Below, piece by piece: positions 10,336-29,214 of a stretch of DNA of 64,000 nucleotides. How positions within the stretch are numbered: position 1 is the stretch's first letter; each line of letters starts with the position of its first letter. The DNA comes from Phallusia mammillata. Taxonomy: Eukaryota > Chordata > Ascidiacea > Phlebobranchia > Ascidiidae. A model generated the notes under the pieces. The model searched no databases. It was not told where the DNA came from and saw only the letters and a list, made by a program, of their open reading frames with translations. Position numbers and translations under genes: made by a program. Location of the stretch: positions 260,545 to 324,544 of the forward strand of contig QLIY01000014.1 of NCBI GenBank assembly GCA_003260075.1, written 5' to 3'.

Positions 10336-13300
10336 ATGGCTGCTGAAGGTATCAGTGTGGAAGGAAGTTACAGAAGGGCATTAACGATGTCAATTGCTGC
10401 TCTTTGTGTGGAAACTGGTTTTGATGTCGCCCAAGACAACGTTCTGGAAACATTGACAGAAATGATTCAAAGCTGTAAGTGTTGAAATTTATGCTTTGAT
10501 TAACAAATAAATGTTTTTCTACTGTAATGGTGCAAAAATCTGTTATAATGTTGAAATTTATCGTTTAATAAGAAACAAACAAATGCCTTAAAACTGATTT
10601 TTGTTGAATATTAAGTTTTTTATTTTTTTTTGGTTGTAAAACTTTGCAAATACTAAACAGACGTTTGCATACCACCTTCTATTACATGATAAGTTGGTAA
10701 TTTTGCAAAAATGATACATGAAAAAAGCCTTAGTATGTACAAGAGCTAATTAGAAAAAAAGTTAGATATGTTTGATTCTTAATAAATATGCAATGCAACC
10801 ATTCCATTGGAAAATGTTTAAAGTACGGTACTTCTTTAAAAAAATATTCTTCACTCAAATTGAGTTTTATTCCTAATAATAATCATAAAGCTATTCAATC
10901 AGTGCTATTGAATAGTGATAACAAATGGAAGAATATGTGTTGTATATTCAGAAATATGAGGTACCATGCAATGTTGCTTTCTCTGTAATTTGATTTACAT
11001 TTTCTCAGACATTACTGAAGTTGGCAACAGCACCCGAGCTTTTTACGAACACAGTGGACGAACTTTACCCACGGGCAGAGACATGATGTGCGCTTTGGCC
11101 GACCTTGGTTTTCCAAACAAACAGCTTTTGCAATATCTGAAACGACCAAGAAGAGTCAACATGGGACAAAGTATGTTCAGAATTATTTACAGTTCTTCAG
11201 CATTAAACAACACTGGTGCAATGGTATTACAGTACAAACGATTTCATTGCATAGGGTTTTACCAACCGTAGCTATATATAGTGATGGGACGGGTACTCGG
11301 TATCGATGGTATCGAACGATTTCAGTGGTATCGATACTCGTTCGGTATCGAAATATTTTGTCTCAGTTTTCGATACCAACATGCGAGTACCAAAGGCTGA
11401 GTTACACCATAAGAATATGGGCAACTTTATGCCAATATTTGCTTCGGACGGCACAAAATCGGGAAAAGTTCCGCCAGTTTACGTATATATTTTTTGCTAT
11501 CACTTGGTGATTACATTTTTCGGCGTGTGTGTGTGTGCACGCCTGCACCCCGACCATGGCAGATAAGTTAGTCCCATGTACTTACTTTTTCGTTAACAAC
11601 GTGCTGTTTTAATAAAAACCAAATTACCAAGGATGTAGAATAAAACGTACTCATTTTATTAAACAGACGTTTNGGTATATACATGTGGTACTCGTACTCG
11701 GTATCGGTACTCGCTTCAAAACCTGGTATCGTCCCATCACTACCTATATAGCCAAAAATAACACTGATAACACAGATGCATCTGTTTAATTGCATAGGAT
11801 TCATAAATCCCGATTTGTTGATAAAATTGTCCTGGGTTTTGCATGAAAAGCCTAATTGCTAAAAAAATTCCATTTTGATTGGTTTCAAATTATGGTTCCA
11901 AAAATTTTGTTTGCAAAAATATGTTTTGTGTGTATTTTTATACCTATGACTTTGAGTATCGTAAAACTGTGCTGTGCAATGTTATGTTTTATTTTGTTTG
12001 TTTAAAAAGTTCCCAAGACTGCTGAACCATCATCTCCACCTGTTTTGGAAATTGGAAAACGGAAGAATTTTCCAAATTATGTTTCTGACTCATACAATTA
12101 CCCAATCCTCCCTGATCCCCATACTTATGTCAGAACAACTGTAAGTTCAGTTTTTGTTCTCTTTGACTTCAGTAACTTTTAGTGGAAATATCATTGATCT
12201 TTAACAAAAAACTAACAAGCTGTTATGTCACTGACTTTTTATATAGTTCTTGGTCTTTTTTGGGTCCTATACTATGGAAAAGCTCATACTGTTGTTTTAA
12301 GGCTAATAACAATATTTTATTTGGATAAAAGTTTCAAATACAAACTGTAAAAACATTTTTTTATGTTAGGAGTTTTAAATCAGACCATTCACCTTTGGTA
12401 AATATTAAACCTTCACTCTTTTTATCACCACTTTTGCCATGAAACCAGTCGGTGGCAATGCTTAAAGCAGAGACACATTAGTATCAGGCATATGTAATGT
12501 CACTAATATATGGTGATTTCTGATTGTAATTAACAGACAGGACAAAAACCCGAGAAGGATTATGCAATTTTGCGTGAGAGAGTTTCTGTGCAAAAGAGGG
12601 ATGTAGAAAGAGCTTTGACTCGATTTGTTGCAAAAACTGGAAACAGTCATGCTTTGTTACCAGATGACAAAAACTCTTTTCCATGTAAGTTTTACTGTTA
12701 ACAAATTTTTATTTGGTTACACTTACATGATGTTTTTTTCTAAACATTGTTTATAAATTATTGTTTTTATTTTTGCAGTAGCAAATAAAACAGATACATG
12801 TCAAGATTGCCAACAAGTTGCCCGTAGATAAATACTTAGCCCCCCCCCCGCTTTGTTACCAGATGACAAAAACTCTTTTCCATGTAAGTTTTACTGTCAA
12901 CAAATTTTTATTTAGGTGCACTTACATAATGTTTTCTTCTAAACATTGTTTATAAATTTTTGTTTTTATTTTTGCAGTAGCAAATAAACAGATATATGTC
13001 AAGATTGCCAACAAGTTGCCCATAGATAAATACTTACTGTACACAGAAAACAGTTAATTTAAATTTTTCAATTTCACTTTGCAGCAAAATTTGATAAATA
13101 TTTGTAGTTTTTTCTCTCTATGGTGAAATTAAATTTAAATACTTGTCTACTAATTTACTCTAAATCAAATATTTAATGTAAATATTTTCTTTCACTCCAC
13201 AGGAAAATTTAATTTGATTATTTTTTCCACTTTGGTTTGGTGAAAAAATGGATGCCTTTTGTACAGTAGCAGCTGTAATTGAAATATTTTTTTCACTTAC

Positions 13301-13726
13301 AGTTGGATTACAAATTAATATGTGTTTTTTTTACAGTAATAGCTGCACGACCATCCACAAATCCATACCTTGCTGCCCTTATTCCTTCAGAACATGAAAC
13401 CGTAAAATTGTACGAAAATCACTCGCAGGATGAACAGGAGGAATCGACAGTAAGTATTGTGGGTGGCTGAGCAAAATGTTTTTTAGTGTTTATTATGTTA
13501 AATCGGATTTGGTTAATCTTGATACTGGCCTAATGTAAGGAAACTGTTTTTTTTATAAAGAAAACCTTTTTGTATTGTCATAGTACGCCAGGCCTATTAA
13601 AAGCAAACCAAGTCGGTCTCCTAAGCATTTCCATATGGCAAGGCATACGCTATAAAAAATCTAGCCTGCAGTGGGATTCCAACCCAGGACAGGGGTCTTT
13701 CCAGGACTCGGGCTCTACCACCTGAG

Positions 13727-13766
<40 letters not shown>

Positions 13767-14537
13767 TTGCACATGTCAGCTTAGTAGCAGTGGATCGCCA
13801 GTTCGACCATATCTACTAGCTTTTTTGGATTGTATAACCAGTTTTTGCAAGAAGTCTATGGTGAAAGTTGAAAAGCAAGAAATCTACAAACGAAAGCACA
13901 GAGCAATGTCTTGTTGCTAGCCTAAATTTTTGAATTTAAAATGTTTACGAGGGAGAATTTGATTGCTGTTATAAAATATAAAAACACCATAAAGGTAATT
14001 TAAAAGGACAATTGCCTTCAGTTTGGCCCCTTCCCCCCCCCCGAGCAATGTCTTGTTGCTAGCCTAAATTTTTGAATTTAAAATGTTTACAAGGGAGAAT
14101 TTGATTGCTGTTATAAAATATAAAAACACCATAAAGGTGATTTAAAAGGACAATTGCCTTCAGTTTGGCCCCTCTTACTCCATTTGCACTCTGCCCTTTA
14201 TTTTGTGGCAGTTCATTGCTTCACAGCCATAAGCCGAATCTGTGATATTTGAGTTGCTTTAATAAGAGATTTAACTACTTTACAATTTTTGTTGTTTTAA
14301 TTAGGAAAAAGAATCGGAAACGCCCAAATCCAAAAACCGGAAGATGAAGCGACACCGTGCGGGCAACGATGTCGAGTCGTCACCGTCGTTAGGTGGCGCT
14401 CAAACCAAACAAACTCCGCCCATTCCGGTGGAACCGCCTTCCGCCAACCCCCCCCCCCCGCCAATAAAACACCGGAAGTCATACACAATCCGTATTTGAG
14501 GCCAGTGAAGAAACCGAAATTGAAAAAGAAAAGATGA
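10336..14537 (+). CDS. TAF8: TFIID subunit TAF8 (6 exons; frame broken in exon 6)
   Basis: TAF8 is a nuclear histone-fold subunit of general transcription factor TFIID and pairs with TAF10. Exons: 10336-10474, 11009-11170, 12010-12140, 12537-12684, 13337-13449, 14305-14537. The N-terminal histone fold spans about residues 10-95 (ALTMSIAALCVETGFDVAQD, VLETLTEMIQS). The TAF8 C-terminal domain follows, with LPDPHTYVRT, ILRERVSVQKRDVERALTRF and FPLIAARPSTNPYLAALIPS. The end is the conserved basic NPYLRPVKKPKLKKKR. Exon 6 contains a 17-base insertion, ten C (14448-14457) plus a repeated ccgccaa, that shifts the frame. Without it exon 6 is 216 nt and the whole model is 302 aa, close to the vertebrate length. 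AATAAA is at 14554-14559. Exon 4's end is duplicated in intron 4. Confidence 0.93.
11279..11742. mobile_element. TIR element, TAGTGATGGGACGGGTAC family, interrupted by a contig join
   Basis: The left end is TAGTGATGGGACGGGTAC and the right end is GGTATCGTCCCATCACTA. The 8-bp flanks are GCTATATA (11271-11278) and CCTATATA (11743-11750), one mismatch apart, suggesting a hAT-like insertion. The interior is full of CGGTATCGATACCGAA-type words. The part at 11573-11672 is foreign, matching the foldback element at 4985, and ends at an N (11673), so the interior may be misjoined. It lies in TAF8 intron 2. Confidence 0.6.
12651..13037. repeat. Duplicated TAF8 exon 4 end and intron around a C10 linker
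   Basis: 12651-12839 and 12850-13037 are about 97 percent identical by eye and are separated by ten C (12840-12849). Each copy contains the exon 4 end and its GTAAGT donor, so the second is a false partial exon. Small indels and substitutions between the copies resemble allelic differences. Confidence 0.85.
13579..13766 (-). repeat. tRNA-derived SINE abutting a C40 tract
   Basis: The reverse complement begins GGCTCAGGTGGTAGAGCCCG, an A-box-like tRNA head. It continues with GGGTTGGAATCCCACTGC, a B-box-like word, then GCTAGATTTTTTATAGC and 'cttgccatatggaaatgctt'. The plus-strand copy at 34223-34455 has GGTTCGAATCCCACC in the same place. At the head end the SINE abuts 40 C residues (13727-13766), read here as a gap filler rather than SINE sequence. 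It lies in TAF8 intron 5. Confidence 0.65.
13901..14174. repeat. Duplicated intron segment around a C10 linker
   Basis: 13901-14032 and 14043-14174 both begin GAGCAATGTCTTGTTGCTAG and differ at only a few positions. Ten C residues (14033-14042) join them. The segment is inside TAF8 intron 5 and has no coding content. It is one of the simplest examples of the overlap-plus-linker pattern. Confidence 0.85.
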
Positions 14538-15022
14538 ATCACTGTTTGATTCAAATAAATTCACCACTTTTTGAATTACATTCAAGATTCTAAAGCAGTG
14601 GTTATCTTTTTCATTTCTCGAATTTCTTTTCTAGCCCTTTAAAGCAGAACACGTTTCAAGCATTTGGCGCACAAGGGAAATAAATGTTCTTTTGGTGGCC
14701 CACTTTGCAGACCAACACATGACGAAAGTTGTTCAAAGAATGTTAATTTTCAATTTTTTGTGGTGACTGTTGGTCAAACTTATCTTTTTATGAACCCAAA
14801 ATGACCTTTTTTATGACCAAAGCAGTTGGAAGTTCGAGGTTGTTTGGAGGGCCATGCGACTTTCAACCTAATCAAGACTCTTTACTTGAGATAAAAATGA
14901 AATTGGTCCCCCCCCCCCTGCAGACCAATTTGCAGATAATTCGAATTAAATTTCTTTGCAGACCAACACATGACGAAAGTTGTTCAAAGAATGTTAGTTT
15001 TCAATTTTTTGTGGTGACTGTT

Positions 15023-15023
<1 letters not shown>

Positions 15024-15066
<43 letters not shown>
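15024..15066. repeat. Poly-C tract, 43 bases
   Basis: This is an uninterrupted C run joining the end of one sequence to the middle of a hAT element. It belongs to a set of long C/G tracts in the window (40, 43, 38, 63, 56 and 89 bases). Each interrupts a repeat or a join, so they are probably gap filler rather than genuine homopolymers. Confidence 0.8.
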
Positions 15067-15137
15067 ATGGACTTTTTGTAACAGAACCGGCTGAAAAATA
15101 TGACTTTTGTGACAAACAATTTGAATCCCACCACTGC
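15067..15137. mobile_element. Right half of a CAGTGGTGGGATTCA hAT MITE
   Basis: It begins within the element (ATGGACTTTTTGTAACAGAA) directly after a 43-base C tract and ends GAATCCCACCACTG. The left half is absent, so the C tract probably stands for missing sequence of the element. Confidence 0.6.
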
Positions 15138-15529
15138 CTATGCAACTTACTATGCCACACACTTTAATTTGCAAAGCTTGGTTTTAATGTGCGACAAAAT
15201 AACAGTAGGCTACATGTCTTAAGAGAAGGCCTGCCTAGCACAGTAAGTTGACAAATGGCATGTTTATATTTTAACGTATGGAAGGTGTGAATTATGTGTC
15301 AGATTGCAGTGAATGACAACAACTACGCGAACGTCATAAATTCACTGGAGATACAGTTCACAAATCAAGTTCACAAAACAAAAATTATGCGGTTTGACCG
15401 AAAAAGTTCAAAATTTGACTCAACATAAAAATCATCACAAATAATGGGGTTTGAAACCGTGTGAATATATACATGCGCGAAAATATCAAGAAAGTAAGAA
15501 GTTCTCGATCCCAGTAAACATTTTATCAT

Positions 15530-15709
15530 CTAATCTTCGTCATCGTCCATACAACAACAGCAGAAACATTTGCAGATGGCATAGCAACAGATGATTTTCC
15601 TACAACATGGACAACAGGCGAAGAAAGCTGTACCGCAGCAACAACACAAGGTTTTGCGAATGCACTGGAAACGTAAAAGATCTCGGTGAATTTGAATGCA
15701 AAAAGGCAT
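15530..15709 (-). CDS. Doubtful small Cys-rich ORF (59 aa)
   Basis: The frame from ATG (15707-15709) to TAG (15530-15532) encodes 59 residues. The core is strongly Cys-rich (CIRKTLCCCCGTAFFACC, then CCRKIICC and CKCFCCCC) and the tail is acidic (MDDDED). The pattern loosely recalls Cys-rich membrane-associated tails but matches no family I can name. There is no signal peptide. An upstream frame, if any, is closed by a stop just beyond the start once the neighbouring transposon is removed. It could be a terminal exon or chance. Confidence 0.2.
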   Translation of the reverse strand: MPFCIQIHRDLLRFQCIRKTLCCCCGTAFFACCPCCRKIICCYAICKCFCCCCMDDDED

Positions 15710-15715
15710 AGTAAT

Positions 15716-15971
15716 CATGGGCGCCGGCACGTAGGGGCAAGAGGGGGCACTTGCATGACCCCCTGGGAATTTCAGTGTACCTCAATTTAACATATTTAGC
15801 AGCAAACCTAATTAAATGGGCAGCGTGGGGATTTGTGACATCGTTTAATGCTTTTAGGCAACTCAATTGTGAAGTACACGATTTATGGCTTCATATGTAA
15901 CAAATTCTTGATGCGGTAAAGTATCAGCAAAAATTTGCCCCCTCTTGCAAAATTTTCTGCCAGCGCCCATG
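15716..15971. mobile_element. 256-bp hAT element, CATGGGCGCYGGCA ends, exact 8-bp TSD
   Basis: The left end CATGGGCGCCGGCACG and the right end CTGCCAGCGCCCATG are inverted repeats. The flanks are identical: ATAGTAAT at 15708-15715 and at 15972-15979. Subterminal 'gcaagagggggc' and 'gccccctcttgc' are also inverted. It is non-coding. A left end of the same family, without a partner, lies near 36300. Confidence 0.85.
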
Positions 15972-16659
15972 ATAGTAATGTTTACACTTATTTATTTGAT
16001 AGTTTGACTTTAATGGGAGTAGCAAGGGCAAACCTGCATTCACTAAAGGAACTGGTTTGTTCTTTGGAGTTTAGACATAATGATACCGTTTTGGGCTTTG
16101 GCGTGGCCAAGGGGCTATGCCTTCTCCACGACGAAACTTACAGCCGATTATAAAAAACAACTTTAAACAACATGGGCATGATTGTCCATAGTTGCAAAGT
16201 TAAAATGTTATTCATTCTGTGTAGCAAATTCTTACCTCAAAAATTCCTTTAATACATCCGCACATTTTGCTGTTTTGTTTAGATGCAACGTAGAATAAGT
16301 TTAATTTAGCAATTCACATTTGTGACTGCAACCAAATATTTGCACTGCTCATATGCAAAGAAAATAAAAAAAATAGTTAATCGGCTATAAAATAGATACA
16401 ACCTACCACAAGCCAATAAAGGGAAACCTGAAAACGCACAGAAGATACTAAAACAGTTTATCTCAACTACATTTTTACGCATATTAATTTGACAGTATAG
16501 TAGTAGAAAAACTCTTCAACCTTTTTCGGTTTGTTAACCCTTAAAGTTGTTGTGACGAACTCATTAACCCTGTTTACTTAAAAGGTAAACTGAGGTAAAA
16601 AGCGACATGAAAAATCATTATGCATATCGTCATGTCAATTAAACCGAGGCCCCCCCCCC

Positions 16660-16869
16660 AAGTGTTAAACATGAACATTTTAAACAAACACAAAGGTTCA
16701 TTTATACATCAGTTGAAACCTGCATATTTTTTTCTACGCCCCCCCCCCAAGTGTTAAACATGAACATTTTAAACAAACACAAAGGTTCATTTATACGTCA
16801 GTTGAAACCTGCATATTTTTTTCTGCGTTCCTGGAAGACAAATGTTAATGGTTCATGAAAAGTTCGTAA

Positions 16870-16909
<40 letters not shown>
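16660..16909. repeat. Duplicated segment with C10 linkers and a C38 tract
   Basis: 16660-16735 and 16749-16826 are near-identical (AAGTGTTAAACATGAACATT to TGCATATTTTTTTCT). They sit behind linkers of ten C at 16650-16659 and 16739-16748. A run of 38 C follows at 16872-16909. No coding content. Confidence 0.8.
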
Positions 16910-16910
<1 letters not shown>

Positions 16911-18478
16911 CACCCCATGCATATTTTGGTGGACCCTAGGGTGCACCGTGCACACCGGTTGAAGAGCACTGGCTTAAACCACATTAGCTAAACAACAATA
17001 ATCACATTAAATCAACTTAAGTTAGGCTTCTGGCGCACAATTGTTGCACGCTACAATAAACAAACGCTGAAATGTCCAACAAGTTTGATTAACTTTCGTA
17101 ATGCGCGCCGAAAAAATATCTAAAATTCAGGACAACGCCCTTATTTCTGACTTGCTGTATTTCACAGCCTATAACAGCACTTCTTCATTACTTCAAGTCT
17201 GTGTCTGGTTGTATAGCAACCGACGACGTCTCATTATGTAAACGCGATCGTCCTATCGACTCGGTACACACATCGTAAGTGCAGAGTATGTATCGCATAT
17301 GTGTGTGTGTGTCGGGATATGCCAATCGTAAAAAGCAACTTGATTTCTTGTAAATTCTTGAAAAACTTTCAATGATTGACTCACGGATCACCATAGCAAC
17401 CGTGGATACAATACTTGGTTTGTAAATCGATTACATACGGATACAAATAACAGTGTATCGGAAGTGTACGTTAAGTTTGGGTATGTTTTATAGTCTATTT
17501 ATGATGTAAGTTATCATACACGCTTATATAGGCTTGACGAGCACACTTTTCTGCATTTTACCGTGAAAAAAGACTCAAAAATGAATTTATTTTTTGAAGT
17601 TTGTGGTCTATATTGGTTATAAGCATACAAAAATCTTTATTAAAACTTAAGCCCCAAAGTTAACCTAACTTAAAAAAAGAAAAACTTGCGAAATAAAACA
17701 GCAAAAATTGTAGGCAACTATATGCTGTCCTGAAAAGTTTACCCCCCCCCCGTGGTCTATATTGGTTATAAGCATACAAAAATCTTTATTAAAACTTAAA
17801 GCCCCAAAGTTAACCTAACTTAAAATGCAAAGCTTGCGAAATAAACAGAAAAAAATGTAGGCAAGTATATGATCTCCTAGGCAGCTTCATAGGCGCTTTG
17901 GCAGAAAATCATTTATTACATATTGGTGTCATAGGTAAATCCCTATTACGTACGAACACTTCAAACAAAACAAGGTCGGCATCGGGAACTTGTAATTATT
18001 AACCCAGGAATAGATTGCTATGACGGTATGCCCCCCCCCCACTTCAAACAAAACAAGGTCGGCATCGGGAACTTGTAATTATTAACCCCGGCGATAGATT
18101 GCTATGACGGTATAAGCAGAGTCAACAAATAGAGTGTTACACTTTCTCTGATGCTTGGACAGGTTCGTGTAAATAGTTTCGAGTTGGTACATGACTCTTT
18201 GACAATCTTGTTTTACCAGAAATACACGACCCCATTATAAATTATCAAAGACACTATTCTCTAGAGTGGGCGCCTTTGAAATCGTTGCTATAGCAACTTG
18301 AACTCCCAAGCATTTTTTGGTAGTGATCGATATTTTTGGTGCCATGGTAGTAAATGGATCGTACTCAGAAATCCGGCAGCCGGTTTAAAATTTAAATTGT
18401 CTACGTCCGTAAACAAAGCCTCTATTCAAAGGTTATTGGCACCGAGTAACCCCTTCAAAACGAATAGGTTACTTTAGG

Positions 18479-27831
<9,353 letters not shown>

Positions 27832-28929
27832 ATGGTTGAAGAAAGGCTAGAGTTTCAGCTTATATTAATAAACGAGGTGCGTAAAAGGCCTGCACTTTGG
27901 GACAACCGCCTCCCGTTCTTCTGTAGCGTGGCGTTACAAACCAAGCAATGGCAAAATGTTGGTACATCGTTGAATATTAGTCGTAAGTGCATGTTTTGTT
28001 TCATAGATTTGTGGTTTTAGTTTTGTGCTATGCATAACAACTACCAATTGTGCACACCTAATAATCACACACAAAAATATTTGTGTCATTTAGAAAACAA
28101 TAAATCGCTTCTAATGCAGAAAGAATAAAATTTAGATGATTAAACTTTTTAGGCCCATTACTTAAATATGCACTCGTTATAAGTTTTTAATTGATAGAAT
28201 TATTATTGTGTAACTTTTTCTGTACATAAAACATGATTTTCTTGAGTTAAAAAGTAATTAAAATGAGTAAAAACTTTTTGCTTGGTAAAGGAAAAAACAA
28301 CACTAATTTCCGCAAACTGGTGTCAGTTAACATTCGATTGTGTAGCTGATGCTGCTTCTCAAACATGGGAGAAGATACGAAAAACCTACGAAAAAAACAG
28401 AACTCAAGACAGCTGCTTTCTATCTGGCAAACCGGCAAGGACTCTTGCTAAGCGATGGTTGTTTATGGATTCCCTCAGTTTTCTGGATCCAGTAGTCACT
28501 CATGATGTAAACCCTACTTCTTTGTATTCACCAACTGACGCATGCGATTCTGATGTCGTTTTCACTGAAGACGAATATGATCCAAGTTTGCCAAGTGTTA
28601 ACACAATTTCATTTGGCAGCAGTCCTTGTAATGGGAATTCTGCAATCGAATATGTGCCAAACTCTCCTGAAATTGTGCCAACACCCCCAAATACTCCAGA
28701 TGTAGAGAAGCTTGGCTCTGTTGTTAAGAACTTACAAGATGCTTCAGACATGCTCAAGAGATTGTTGGATGCTTTGCAAAGCCAAGATGACTCCGTTAGG
28801 GTTTATGCTGGTCATATTGCATCAGAGTTGAAAAGCATTGCTGATCCAGGAACCCTTGCTCTGGCAAAGTACAAAATTGCAAATGTTCTATACGAGGCAA
28901 AAATTTCAACATTGTCAGCCCGAAAATAA
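27832..28929 (+). CDS. MADF-BESS domain protein (2 exons, 244 aa)
   Basis: A probable DNA-binding transcriptional regulator of the MADF-BESS type (Adf-1-like family). Exons 27832-27982 and 28346-28929 join in phase (735 nt, stop TAA). The MADF domain occupies about residues 1-85. It opens FQLILINEVRKRPALWDNRL with the typical Trp, and continues after the intron with TWEKIRKTYEKNR and LAKRWLFMDSLSFL. The middle is acidic and Ser/Pro-rich (PNSPEIVPTPPNTPD). The C-terminus, about 200-240, looks like a BESS motif (YAGHIASELKSIA, then LALAKYKIANVLYEAKI), used for protein-protein contacts. The intron acceptor TGTGTAG is short but the only one keeping the frame. The assignment to MADF is firm; the target genes are unknown. 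Confidence 0.82.
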
Positions 28930-29214
28930 AGCAGTGCTCAAAAATGTGCTTTTTTCGTGACAGGTTTTGAAGCACAATTTTTTTGTGTAATGCAATACCA
29001 GTGTTGCTCAGTTCTTATTTGTTTCTCTCAAGTCTCATTTGTTGTTCCATTTATTATGTTGACTGTTTTTCTTTTTGGCAGATGTTCTTTTTTACGTGCA
29101 ATGCTTATTTATTTCTTGCCAGCGATGGTTACTATGTTCTTTATCATTTTTGTTTTTTCTTTCAGATATATAAGTTGTGTGTTACTAGTTTAATCAATTT
29201 GGTGAAAAAGTTGA

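Larger units (their letters stand above)
14538..18478. other. 3.9-kb gap between convergent TAF8 and MLH1
   Basis: No gene is recognised apart from a doubtful Cys-rich ORF at 15530-15709. Contents: a partial hAT MITE (15067-15137), a complete hAT element (15716-15971), C tracts of 43 (15024-15066) and 38 (16872-16909) bases, and C10 linkers with flanking duplicates at about 14908-14918, 16650-16659, 16739-16748, 17742-17751 and 18031-18040. Confidence 0.6.

Noticed and set aside
13337-14304. Extra TAF8 exons in the duplicated intron segments
   Set aside because: The phase from exon 5 to exon 6 joins directly (phase 0) and the duplicated segments have no open frame with TAF8 similarity.
14801-15094. 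ORF with a C-terminal proline run
   Set aside because: It spans a C10 linker, a 43-base C tract and part of a hAT element; no domain is visible.
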